Origin: Roseibacillus persicicus
Lineage (GTDB): Bacteria; Verrucomicrobiota; Verrucomicrobiia; Verrucomicrobiales; Akkermansiaceae
NCBI RefSeq assembly: GCF_014651675.1
Contig: NZ_BMXI01000001.1
Coordinates: 561,158 to 625,157, forward strand
DNA: 64,000 bases
Direction of reading: 5' to 3'
Numbering within the stretch: position 1 is the stretch's first letter; every line of letters starts with the position of its first letter. The notes beneath the pieces were generated by a model. It had not been told where the DNA came from. It worked only from the letters and a program-made list of their open reading frames with translations, and did not search any database. The translations under genes were made by a program, and so were the position numbers. Below are positions 18,536-27,109 of this stretch, one piece after another.

Positions 18536-18558
18536 GCTGCGGCGTTGCGAGCCGCAGC
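18536..18558. terminator. GC-rich hairpin between the sigma-factor start and the sulfatase end
   Basis: GCTGCGGC (18536-18543) and GCCGCAGC (18551-18558) form a perfect 8-bp stem with a 7-nt loop, 41 bp downstream of the sulfatase stop on the minus strand. There is no T-run after it, so it may stabilise or attenuate transcript ends rather than act as a standard intrinsic terminator. Confidence 0.4.
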
Positions 18559-18598
18559 CCGCAGCGGAAGAAACACGCTTTCCGAATCCAGCGCTTAT

Positions 18599-21500
18599 TC
18601 AATAATCGACGGGTTCAATCCATTCCAGATCATCCCACCAGCCAGTATCATTCCCAACCGCAGACCCGGCCGTCGTTCGCCCGCGAGTGACGATGTCCGT
18701 GATTTTGGCCTCCAAGTCCTCGACTTTCGCCGGGTTGGCCGCCTTCACATCATTCGATTCGGTAGGATCGGTCGCCAGGTTGTAGAGCTCATAGCCGCTG
18801 CCCTCGTGCGGCATGATCAACTTCCAGTCCCCTTCTCGGATCGAGAAACGACCGCTGAAAGAATGGTGAATCATCGGTAGCCGAGACAGGCTGGCCGAAT
18901 CGTCGCGTAGAACTTCAAAGAAGCTCACACTATCTTCACCGCTGTCATCATCCAGAGTGACCCCCAGCATTTCTGCACAGGTTGCAAGAAGGTCGGTTTG
19001 GCAGACTGGCCGGTCCCAACTCCGTCCCGGCGACTTGATTCCGGCAGGCCAACGCACCACGAAGGGGACGCGATGACCGCCCTCGTAGATATCCCTTTTT
19101 CCACCGCGATAGATACCCGCGCTATCGTGGTCATAAGTTGTGACCCGGGACTTATAGGTCGTCTCCGGACCATTGTCGCTGCTGACGATGACCATGGTAT
19201 TGTTCGCCAACCCCTTTTCATCGAGAAACTTGAGAACATTTCCAATATGGTGATCGGTCTCCATCATAAAGTCGCCATAGGCCCCCGCATCACTGAGTCC
19301 CAGAAAGTCGCTGCGCGGAATGACTGGCTTGTGTGGAGAGGTGTAGGGAATGTAGATGAAGAACGGCTTGTTGGATTGCGCGTCCTCGACCTGTCCCGTC
19401 ATCCACTCAATCGCTTCCTCGGTAAAGCGGGTCAGGCAAAGGACGTCGTCAAAGTCAGGGGCCGCTTCCAGCCCACTCGTCCGATTATAGGGAGGTGTAA
19501 TGCGGTAGTCACTAAAGACCCCCGGCAGATTGTTCGCCTTTTTCGCAGTAAACTGGGTAGGATTCACCGCCGTATAACGACCCTCGATCCAAGCCAAGTA
19601 GCCAAAGTTCAAGGAAGCAGGAATCCCGTAAAAGTGATCAAATCCCACGTCGAGCGGCATATCCCGAATCGGTTGCGAGAAATCACGGTTTCCATTGGTG
19701 CCAGGAATATCCATCCCAAGGTGCCACTTCCCAACCATAGCGGTAGCGTAGCCCTGATCCTTCAGCAGAGAGGCCAAGGTGGTTCGGTCATTGGCAATCA
19801 GCGCCGGGTCGTCGGCCCCAATCACGTTTTGCTTCAACACTGTCCGCCAACAATATCGACCTGTTAGAAGACCATAACGGGACGGAGAACAAACGGTGTC
19901 CGACGAATGGCAGTCGGTAAAGTTGATCCCTTGCGCTGCCAAGAGGTCGAGGCTGGGAGTCGTGAATTTGGCAGCCTGATTGTTCGCCCCCATATCCCCG
20001 TATCCCTGGTCGTCGGTGTAGAATAGAATGATGTTCGGCCGCCCGGTGATCTCGGTGCGCGGCTTCACCTTCACGAACAGTTTCTCATGCTCATCACCAG
20101 CTTGATAGTGAGCTTCCTCGTAGTCCGAGTCGATTGGCGTGGCCGCATTTTCGGTTAGAAACCCAAGGAATGGTTGCCAGCTCTTTAGGTCGAGCGAAAC
20201 CAACAGTTCGTAGCCAACCCCAGCCACGCGTTGCCGGCGGAAAGTCAGTTCCATTGAGGAATCAATTCCAATACTGGGAGAAGATGAGGCATCGCTAATC
20301 CCACTGCCAAAGGCTTGCTCGACAATGTTAGGAAAACCATCTCCGTCGCTATCATCCAATCCCGGCTGCGCCAAATTGCCGAAGACTGCGATCTCCAAGC
20401 TATCTAACAGACCGTCCTCATCACTGTCTTGTCCACTCGGAGTGATGGAAGCTTCCAAAGGGTTGGACAGCGCAGCCAGCTCGACCCCATCCTTGAAAGT
20501 GTCGTTATCACTATCGGCCAAGGTGGGATTGGTGCGAAAGATAACCAACTCTTCAAAGTCATTGAGAAAATCATCGTCGGAATCCGCGTCCAGGGGATTC
20601 GAGAGCACGGTGTTGACCTCTTGCCCATCGAGGAGGCCATCGTCATCAGAATCAGCGTCATTGGGATCGGTGAGAGTGTTCTGGACTTCCTCCCCATCCG
20701 ACAAGCCATCTTCATCAGAGTCACTCTTCTGAGGAGAGGTCCCAGCCGTGTATTCAGCAAAGTTGCTCAACCCGTCCAAATCCATATCGGTATCGCGGTC
20801 GGAGGCATCATTGGGATTGAGACCGTTGGAAATCTCGTATTCATCAGGCAGGCCATCACCATCAAGGTCCGCACTACTGGCGATGACCAGTTGCACATTG
20901 CTCAACCCAACTCCATTGGACTCCAGTTCCTCAATGAAGACGGCAAATCCGAAGTTGTCTGTCGTCCCATTCACCCAGCCTCGAACGATGCTGGTCACGT
21001 CAGCAGAGACCGAAGCACCAGGAGGTAGCGCGGCAATATCGGGAATCAAGATCGTCCGGTCCACCGCATCATCTCTCCCCCAAGCGTGAAGGGGCAAACT
21101 CGTCGCGCCATCCCAAGCCCCGTTCGTCACTCGCCCAATCACAGCAGAGGCCCCACTATTGATGCTATTCAACTGAAAATCGTAGTCCGCAGTGAACGTG
21201 GCCGAAAAACCCGGAAGATTGACTTCCGCCGGAGAGAGTCCGCTGACATCGAAATGGAGAAACGAACTCACCCGCCGATCTACCTCAGATGCATTTCTTC
21301 TTTCCCGCAGGTAAAAGTCAGAATCAGCAGGATCATCACCGCTCACCACGACTGACGCTCCGGTAGTGGCGGGACTTTGTGCATCTGTGGTGAAGATGAC
21401 AGTTGGCGTCAACACCGCGGAACCAGCAGGATCCCCATGGATAGCCAGAGAAGACAATTTCACAATAGTCCCTGCTTCATTGGCCTGCTGATAGGTCATT

Positions 21501-22210
21501 CCAGTAAAGATGGAATCATCATCGGTGAGAGTCGCGTAATCGAAGCCGACAGGCCAAGAGCCGCTGGCATCGACCGATCCCTCGATCCCCGTGAGGCAAA
21601 CTTCCCAGCCCTCGGACTGAAAAAGAAAATCGACCTCGTATCCGTCCTGAAGACTAACAAGTGAATAGCTCCCAAGCGGAGCCATCACAACTTCATTTCC
21701 ACTGGCGTTGTCGTAGACCAAGTGAATCCCACCCGCGAGAAATCGGATCCCAAGGGCCCAACCATCTGCCCCCCCTGCCAACTCTGAATTATTCCAAAGC
21801 TGAGTCCGATTTCCGGTCAGGCCTACCCAGTGACCGTTGTGGGTTGGCCCGCCATCAGCGTCCACAATGCTATCGACTGTAATGGAAAAGGTGAGAAGAG
21901 AATAGTCTTCCCCAGGAAATGCTTCGTCGCTCACACAGCCCACCGTCCCGCTGGAAGCCACATCGATCGTCATTCGGGCCTCCCCCGTTGGATTGTCCCA
22001 GGAAGGATTGCCCACCGAGTTGGAGATCAGGCTAAAGTCTTCCCGCAATCCATCGGCGACTCCGTTGAAGGAGACATCAAAGATCACTTCGCTAGCTGAC
22101 GAAATCCCAGCGGCGGGAGCAGGAATCGGACTTACCGCGAGCGCCAGCAAGAGTCCGCAACGCCAAGAAAGAGGCAGCGGCAATTTTTCAGCAAAAGATA
22201 TAACCATCAT
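18599..22210 (-). CDS. Giant multidomain type I sulfatase
   Basis: 1203 residues. After a signal peptide come four non-catalytic parts: module A (~40-262), related to the N-terminus of the 22291 gene; module B (~268-445; FYLRERRNASEVDRR...GWVNGT), related to the PEP-CTERM protein at 25250; thrombospondin-3-like Ca-binding repeats (447-640); and a YELLVSLDLKSW linker module (651-717). The sulfatase domain (724-1200) has PNIILFYTDDQGYGD and the formylglycine motif CSPSR with Cys774, so it needs a maturase encoded elsewhere. Single-domain arylsulfatases are ~500 residues; the added modules suggest carbohydrate binding or surface attachment. The substrate is probably a sulfated polysaccharide. 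Confidence 0.93.
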   Translation of the reverse strand: MMVISFAEKLPLPLSWRCGLLLALAVSPIPAPAAGISSASEVIFDVSFNGVADGLREDFSLISNSVGNPSWDNPTGEARMTIDVASSGTVGCVSDEAFPGEDYSLLTFSITVDSIVDADGGPTHNGHWVGLTGNRTQLWNNSELAGGADGWALGIRFLAGGIHLVYDNASGNEVVMAPLGSYSLVSLQDGYEVDFLFQSEGWEVCLTGIEGSVDASGSWPVGFDYATLTDDDSIFTGMTYQQANEAGTIVKLSSLAIHGDPAGSAVLTPTVIFTTDAQSPATTGASVVVSGDDPADSDFYLRERRNASEVDRRVSSFLHFDVSGLSPAEVNLPGFSATFTADYDFQLNSINSGASAVIGRVTNGAWDGATSLPLHAWGRDDAVDRTILIPDIAALPPGASVSADVTSIVRGWVNGTTDNFGFAVFIEELESNGVGLSNVQLVIASSADLDGDGLPDEYEISNGLNPNDASDRDTDMDLDGLSNFAEYTAGTSPQKSDSDEDGLSDGEEVQNTLTDPNDADSDDDGLLDGQEVNTVLSNPLDADSDDDFLNDFEELVIFRTNPTLADSDNDTFKDGVELAALSNPLEASITPSGQDSDEDGLLDSLEIAVFGNLAQPGLDDSDGDGFPNIVEQAFGSGISDASSSPSIGIDSSMELTFRRQRVAGVGYELLVSLDLKSWQPFLGFLTENAATPIDSDYEEAHYQAGDEHEKLFVKVKPRTEITGRPNIILFYTDDQGYGDMGANNQAAKFTTPSLDLLAAQGINFTDCHSSDTVCSPSRYGLLTGRYCWRTVLKQNVIGADDPALIANDRTTLASLLKDQGYATAMVGKWHLGMDIPGTNGNRDFSQPIRDMPLDVGFDHFYGIPASLNFGYLAWIEGRYTAVNPTQFTAKKANNLPGVFSDYRITPPYNRTSGLEAAPDFDDVLCLTRFTEEAIEWMTGQVEDAQSNKPFFIYIPYTSPHKPVIPRSDFLGLSDAGAYGDFMMETDHHIGNVLKFLDEKGLANNTMVIVSSDNGPETTYKSRVTTYDHDSAGIYRGGKRDIYEGGHRVPFVVRWPAGIKSPGRSWDRPVCQTDLLATCAEMLGVTLDDDSGEDSVSFFEVLRDDSASLSRLPMIHHSFSGRFSIREGDWKLIMPHEGSGYELYNLATDPTESNDVKAANPAKVEDLEAKITDIVTRGRTTAGSAVGNDTGWWDDLEWIEPVDY

Positions 22211-22237
22211 TAGGAAGGAGGAATTTCATTAGAGAAA

Positions 22238-22266
22238 AGCTAGGACCCCAAGAAGGGATCCCAGCT
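22238..22266 (-). terminator. Intrinsic terminator of the 794-residue secreted-protein gene
   Basis: In minus-strand RNA a 12-bp stem pairs completely (two G-U pairs) around a 5-nt loop and is followed by UUUUC. Read from the plus strand the two wobble positions would be A-C mismatches, so the structure is functional only in the minus direction. It lies 25 bp past the stop at 22291. Confidence 0.75.
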
Positions 22267-22290
22267 CGAGAAAAAAGACCATTTCACCCC

Positions 22291-24675
22291 TCAATCCATC
22301 ACCTCTTCCAGACGGTAGAAGGCATCGGGATTGGTCGCCGCTGGGTCTGAATAGATTTCGGTGCTGGTAGTAGCCGCACGAGGACCATCGACCACAGTCG
22401 GGAAACCATCATCAAGGGTCGTCGAGCGAACCAATTGATAAGAAGCCGAAGGCGTCAGATTCTCGAAAGTAATATCGAAGGCCGCCCCGTTGAACTCAAG
22501 GTCCGCCACCGCAATGCCAAGAGGAGGTCCGGAGGTGGTCAGGTCGTCGGTCTGCCGAACTTGGATAAAGTTGATGACATTTGCGCCAACGCCACTGGTA
22601 TCAGCCCCAGAATTATACTGATTGATCTCAAAGCTCTGCACAGAAGCCACCGCAGTGAACGACCCAGTGAACAAAATCGCGGGATTGGCAGGGCCACCAA
22701 ACACCGAGTTTGTGGCTCCCACTGGATCTTCCAACACCTCTCCCCCAACTCCGTCAATGGTGAAAAAGCGTCCCGGAATCGACCCCGTATTGCGATCATC
22801 CGCACGCCCCACCTGAATCACGTAGGGCAATCCGGGCGTGAGACCGAAGACGCTCACCGTGGAGTCCGAGGAGGCAGTCCAAATGGTTTCCAATAACGGA
22901 CTCATGACCGGATCCTCATCGTCATAGAAGTTGCCCGCTCCCGCATTGGTCGTGATCAAAGTCGCAAAGTTCTCAGCGCTTTTGAACGTGGTATTATCGA
23001 TGGCGTTGGCAAAAGGAATCCCGTTCACCGTAGCCTCCTGACCATTCAAGTTCTCAGCAAGCACAAGGGGCCCATTGGTGATGAGGTCATATTGACTGCT
23101 CAGCTCACTCACGCTCCAGGTGATAGTCGCCAAAGTCGGCACCGACAATTCATCATCAGGATTCGATCCCGCCGCCAGCTCCACACTGTCCCAGAAGCCA
23201 TCGAAATCCATATCCGCCACGAGTGGATCGGTCGTACTGGTTTCCGAGGCTTCCAGACCGTCCGTCAAGTTATCGCCGTCGGAGTCGAGGTCATTGGGGT
23301 CGGTGCCCACATCATTGATCTCCACCCCATCGGATAAATTATCATCATCCGAATCAGGGTCGTTGGGATCGGTCTCGAAGAACACTTCGTCGTAATTGAC
23401 CAGTCCATCCATATCCGGATCTCCGTCAGCACCGTTGACTCCATCCGCATCCGTAGGATCCAAGTTGTTCGCGACTTCGTAGGCATCTGTTAGCAACCCA
23501 TCGGTTCCCGCATCGTCATCAGTGTCGCCCACCAAAGGATTGGTGACCACACTCGTGGGAGAACCTCCCGGGGGAGTGATGGTCAGATTGAAAAGCTCAT
23601 CCCCATCGGAAAGCCCGTCCCCATCGGTATCTGCCAGCAAAGGATTGGTCGCCAGCCCCGGCACCCCTTCAGCGGCCACCCCCGGTAAATCTGAGCGATA
23701 GGGATTGAAGGTTCCGTCAATCTCATCACCATCCAGTAGGGTATCATCATCGGAATCACTGTCCTGAGGATCGGTCCCGGCATTGAACTCCTCCAGGTTC
23801 GTGAGTCCATCGGGCCCGCCGTTGGCGTCATTGTCGAGAGCCGCATCATTGGCATTGGGATCCAGATTGTTGGCAACCTCATAGTAGTCGGGCATTCCAT
23901 CGTTGTCGGTATCGGTCTGATCCACCTGCTCCACCTTGATACTAGCAAAGTCGATGGTCTGCCCCTGTTGAATCGATCCTGAAACCCGCATCGTGCTGAG
24001 CAGGTCTTCGAACGTGATCGAGAGGTCCTCCCAAGTTCCCGATGTTCCCGTTATGGCAGTTCCGGTATCATCCAACAATCCATCGATATCAACGTCCCAC
24101 TCGGTTGCGGAAAGTGTAATCCGAACAGTAAAACCATCCACCATGGAAGCAGTTGACGCAACGCCCAGGCCGCCCCCGTCAAAAAACTGTTCCCCCACTC
24201 CCGCGCCTCCATGAGCGATGCGAACATTCCTCGGAGTCGTTCTTCCTTGAAAATTAAGTCCGAAAACCGGGCCCGTATTGTTCCAGAGATTGGCCCCCAC
24301 ATTCTCTCCTGCAGCTCCAGCTTGCACCCCGAAGAACATGCCGTTGTAATTCAAACCTCCCGAGGCGGATTCAATCTCGAAGGTCATCACAATCAAATCA
24401 CTCCCGACGGAGGTAAAGTCCACCAGCGTATCGGAGACAGCACAGGTAGCATTAGTTCCTCCCCCATTGGTCACAATGCCGTCGACCTGATTCCAATTGG
24501 CACCGCTGACCGTCGAATCATGATTGGTCAGCATGCTGAAAGTTTCATTCGTATCGTTCGCTACCCCATCAAAGGTGGCGTCGATCAATATTGTCTGACC
24601 TTGGGATAGGCCTGCCAGCGCTCCCAGTGCGAACAGGAATGCTAGATTTGCCGGGGCTATTGATTTTGGTTTCAT
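22291..24675 (-). CDS. Secreted protein with thrombospondin-3-like calcium repeats
   Basis: 794 residues with signal peptide (NLAFLFALGALAGLSQG). Residues ~28-250 are a beta-rich domain homologous to module A of the giant sulfatase (TFDGVANDTNETFSM versus SFNGVADGLREDFSL). Then come many Asp-rich D-x-D-x-D-G repeats (about 255-515; TDTDNDGMPDYYE, DSDDDNLSDGVE), typical extracellular Ca-binding spacers. A further domain follows (LPYVIQVGRADDRNTGSIPGRFF), and the end is YQLVRSTTLDD...AFYRLEEVMD. It has no catalytic motif or sorting tail. The gene has its own terminator (22238-22266). A carbohydrate-binding or adhesive role is inferred. Confidence 0.85.
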   Translation of the reverse strand: MKPKSIAPANLAFLFALGALAGLSQGQTILIDATFDGVANDTNETFSMLTNHDSTVSGANWNQVDGIVTNGGGTNATCAVSDTLVDFTSVGSDLIVMTFEIESASGGLNYNGMFFGVQAGAAGENVGANLWNNTGPVFGLNFQGRTTPRNVRIAHGGAGVGEQFFDGGGLGVASTASMVDGFTVRITLSATEWDVDIDGLLDDTGTAITGTSGTWEDLSITFEDLLSTMRVSGSIQQGQTIDFASIKVEQVDQTDTDNDGMPDYYEVANNLDPNANDAALDNDANGGPDGLTNLEEFNAGTDPQDSDSDDDTLLDGDEIDGTFNPYRSDLPGVAAEGVPGLATNPLLADTDGDGLSDGDELFNLTITPPGGSPTSVVTNPLVGDTDDDAGTDGLLTDAYEVANNLDPTDADGVNGADGDPDMDGLVNYDEVFFETDPNDPDSDDDNLSDGVEINDVGTDPNDLDSDGDNLTDGLEASETSTTDPLVADMDFDGFWDSVELAAGSNPDDELSVPTLATITWSVSELSSQYDLITNGPLVLAENLNGQEATVNGIPFANAIDNTTFKSAENFATLITTNAGAGNFYDDEDPVMSPLLETIWTASSDSTVSVFGLTPGLPYVIQVGRADDRNTGSIPGRFFTIDGVGGEVLEDPVGATNSVFGGPANPAILFTGSFTAVASVQSFEINQYNSGADTSGVGANVINFIQVRQTDDLTTSGPPLGIAVADLEFNGAAFDITFENLTPSASYQLVRSTTLDDGFPTVVDGPRAATTSTEIYSDPAATNPDAFYRLEEVMD

Positions 24676-25249
24676 GGTTTTGTTTTAATTTTGAAAAGAA
24701 TTCTGAGAGTTGTCCGGGCTACCAAAAGACCGCAAAGCTCCCGCGCCTGAACAGGCAATGAGCCCCCGCAAGTGGCTCTCCTTCCGGACTCGACTTGCCT
24801 CTCAACTGCGCAATCGAATGCGAAAGGGCTGAACCGAGACCCGTTGCTTGGCTTCCGCACGAAACAGAAGAGAGATGAGTTTTGAGCACTTTGGAAAAAT
24901 CCTATTATCCCTACTTGTTCGCTCGGCCAATCGAGTTTGGGACACAAAAAGAATAAAAACTCTATCCCACTCATACCAAGAGAGATGAAGCCAAGAGCGG
25001 CTTTCCACAGGGGTCATTACCGCCGGAAAAGACGCAAAATAGCAGGGATGGATACCGGGTTCACCTAAAAGCATCTATCACAAACAACACTAAATACTTA
25101 AAAAGATAGCCCCATCCCTCGGTCGACGAACATTCGTCCAGCAATCGAAGCACGCTAATCCCTGAGCCCGTTGCGAACGGGAACCAGGCGCTGAACGTGA
25201 GGAAGCGTTCGAAGAACTTTTTCTCAATCGCTCAAACGAGCGACCGCCC
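24676..25249. other. 574-bp intergenic region with two hairpins
   Basis: Separates two minus-strand genes, so it contains the 3' end of the PEP-CTERM transcript and the promoter of the 794-residue protein gene. TCGCTC/GAGCGA (25228-25243) lies 7 bp after the PEP-CTERM stop and could be a terminator, although it lacks a U-run. CCTG-CCCGTT/AACGGG-CAGG (25161-25188) is a stronger imperfect hairpin. The rest shows no gene, RNA or repeat that I can support. Confidence 0.5.
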
Positions 25250-25978
25250 CTACCGCCGACGGCGGATCAGAGGAACCAGCCCTAATGCGAGCAGAGCAAG
25301 GGAAGATGGTTCAGGCACGGTATTGATGACGAGTTCAGGATTACTAAATGCCGCTCCCTGGGCCTCCAACTCATCGATGAATAGAACCAATCCATAGTTG
25401 GAAAACGAACCATCGACCCAACCAGTTACCACATCAGTCACATCAACGGTCAAATCGTTGGCCGGAGCGGCGGCGGGAATATTGGCGATGAGAATCTGGG
25501 TATTCTGCGCAATGGTCGTATTGGTTCCTTCGTCGAAGCCCCAATCGTGGAGAGGGTAGTCCGTGCCGGAAGTCGAGTCCCAGCCATCACCGGAAGCAAC
25601 CCGCCCAACGATCGCGGGAGCGGCGTTGCTAGATGACAAATTGTTGAGCCGTTCGATGTAATCAATGCGGAAGATGGCCTCGAATCCAGGAGCGGTTACA
25701 TCCGCTATAGTGAGAGTGGAAACGTTGAATTGAAAAAACGTGCTGATCTGCCGGTCCGATTGGCCTGTCGAGCGTCGCTCCCGGATGAAGTAGTCACCTC
25801 CCGAATCTTGCAGCACTCCAGTCACATTGAGACTCCCAATACTCGTGGCACTGCCGTCATCCGTTACCGAGACCGCATCTGTGGGGGTCAAAACGGTTAC
25901 TGCTCCAGCAGCGGATTGAGTAAAAGGAAGCGCCAGGAAGGTCCCGGTTAGGAGAAGGTGGAATGGAGTAGTTTTCAT
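25250..25978 (-). CDS. PEP-CTERM protein homologous to module B of the giant sulfatase
   Basis: 242 residues from the ATG at complement 25976-25978 (MKTTPFHLLLTGTFLALPFTQSAAGA, signal peptide). The body aligns along its length with residues ~275-445 of the giant sulfatase (GDYFIRERRSTGQSDRQISTFFQFNVS, PAIVGRVASGDGWD, VTDVVTGWVDGSFSNYGLVLFIDELEAQG). This looks like a DNRLRE/CBM-like beta-sandwich; that family label is tentative. It ends with VPEPSSLALLALGLVPLIRRRR, a classic PEP-CTERM signal. It may be a free-standing binding module, sorted by exosortase, matching the one built into the sulfatase. Confidence 0.87.
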   Translation of the reverse strand: MKTTPFHLLLTGTFLALPFTQSAAGAVTVLTPTDAVSVTDDGSATSIGSLNVTGVLQDSGGDYFIRERRSTGQSDRQISTFFQFNVSTLTIADVTAPGFEAIFRIDYIERLNNLSSSNAAPAIVGRVASGDGWDSTSGTDYPLHDWGFDEGTNTTIAQNTQILIANIPAAAPANDLTVDVTDVVTGWVDGSFSNYGLVLFIDELEAQGAAFSNPELVINTVPEPSSLALLALGLVPLIRRRR

Positions 25979-26105
25979 GGATTTTTTTGGAAAGACTTCA
26001 ACAGTCTGAATCTCCATTCGCTTCGAAAACTGGAATTGGGACAGGAAAACGAAAAAAAGAACAATTCACCCCTCACCCTCCCCTCACTTGGCCGCCCAAA
26101 AAAAG

Positions 26106-26138
26106 AAAACCCCTGAGCCGCGACAGCTCAGAGGTTTT
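26106..26138. terminator. Strong hairpin terminator downstream of the redoxin gene
   Basis: A 13-position stem with a single mismatch (core CTGAGC/GCTCAG) and 7-nt loop, flanked by an A-run on the plus strand that becomes a U-run (TTTTCTTTTTTT) in minus-strand RNA. It is located 25 bp beyond the stop at 26163, so it most likely ends the redoxin transcript. Confidence 0.85.
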
Positions 26139-26162
26139 GAAAAATGAGATATGGGGTAGCGA

Positions 26163-26897
26163 CTACTCGTCGGCAGGGTTTTCGGCAGCTTCCTTGAGAA
26201 GCGCCTGATCATCCTCGGAGAGTTGGGCGATCGGGTAGGAGACAATGCGACCGTTCTTCATCTTGAAGTTCACATTCTCACCCTCGACGTCCATTGCGGT
26301 CGCCACAATCGACTTTCCTTCGCTATTCGTCCAAGTCCGCTGATTGATCAGAGGCCCGGTCGTCTCGATGAGAGAGCTTTTCTTCTCATCGACATCCTTC
26401 ACCTCGCGGAGAGCCTTCTTCACTGTCCGCTCAAAGTCGTCATTCCCCGGGTGCCCGCTGAATACGAGCTGCCCGGTGGCATCGAAGACGAAGGCGTGGG
26501 GAATTCCACGGGTTGAAACCGGGCCACTGGTTCCACGGCTAATGGTGTATTCCACCTTGTATTCATCAGTGACCTTTTTGATATCTTCCTCCGAGCTATT
26601 CTGGCGCTCAGGAGCGATGATGCGGAGTCCCTTCTTGCGGTTACGTTTGTCCATCTCGACCAGATGGGGCATTGCTGCAATGCAAGGTCCTCACCGGACT
26701 CCCCAGTTTTCGATCACCACCACTTTACCTTCAAGGTCTTCGTGGGTGTAGGTGTCTCCCTGTAGAACAGTGCCGAGCTTCCACTCGCTGAGCTTGTGGT
26801 CCGGGACCTCATCGTCCGCGGCGTGCAAAAAGCTACCCAAACCGAAGGCTAAAGCCATCAAACCGAGAGCAGCAGAAGGTATTATTCGTGCTTTCAT
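26163..26897 (-). CDS. Candidate selenoprotein: thioredoxin-like redoxin with C-terminal SHD1 domain (in-frame UGA as Sec69)
   Basis: Read through one in-frame TGA (complement of 26691-26693), this gives a 244-residue protein. It has a signal peptide (MKARIIPSAALGLMALAFGLGSFLHAA), a TlpA-like domain (VPDHKLSEWKLG, GKVVVIENWGVR-U-GPCIAAMPHLVEMDKR, the cis-Pro loop STRGIPHAFVFD) and an SHD1-like C-terminus (RTWTNSEGKSIVATAMDVEGENVNFKMKNG, in two parts: about residues 185-235). The TGA falls exactly on the first Cys of the expected CGPC motif, giving UGPC with Cys72 retained. Both sides are intact and in the same frame, with no frameshift. A hairpin follows the UGA. The alternative is a TGC-to-TGA nonsense mutation or sequencing error. 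Expected role: extracytoplasmic thiol-disulfide redox enzyme. Confidence 0.75.
26658..26693 (-). promoter_or_regulatory. Putative bacterial SECIS hairpin after the UGA codon
   Basis: Immediately 3' of the UGA in the mRNA, GCAUUG (26683-26678) pairs with CAAUGC (26674-26669) around loop CAG, or CAUU/AAUG around loop GCAGC with an early G. GACC (26689-26686) can close the base with GGUC (26661-26658). Bacterial SECIS elements are hairpins inside the coding region just after UGA with a G near the start of the apical loop. The apical G lies 13 nt after the UGA, at the short end of the usual range as I recall it. Confidence 0.5.
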
Positions 26898-27109
26898 ACG
26901 TGCACAATCCTACCCATCCATCCCAATAACGCAAGACGAGAGAATGTAGGCCTCCAAGCGCTAGCCAGCCCGCTAAACAACCGGCTGCCCTGTCGTTGAC
27001 AACCGGGATGCCAGATTACCGACGAACATGGGAGGCACCATGAATTTGCCGTTTCGGTTTTGAGCTTTTCAGCGCTCAAGAGATTGACTAAGACCTCAAG
27101 CCCCTCCCT

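Noticed and set aside
26163..26897. Two separate genes, or a frameshifted pseudogene, at the redoxin locus
   Set aside because: The two parts are in the same frame, no base is missing, and the stop is TGA precisely at an expected redox Cys. The downstream part alone would start at an internal Met and lack half of the active site.
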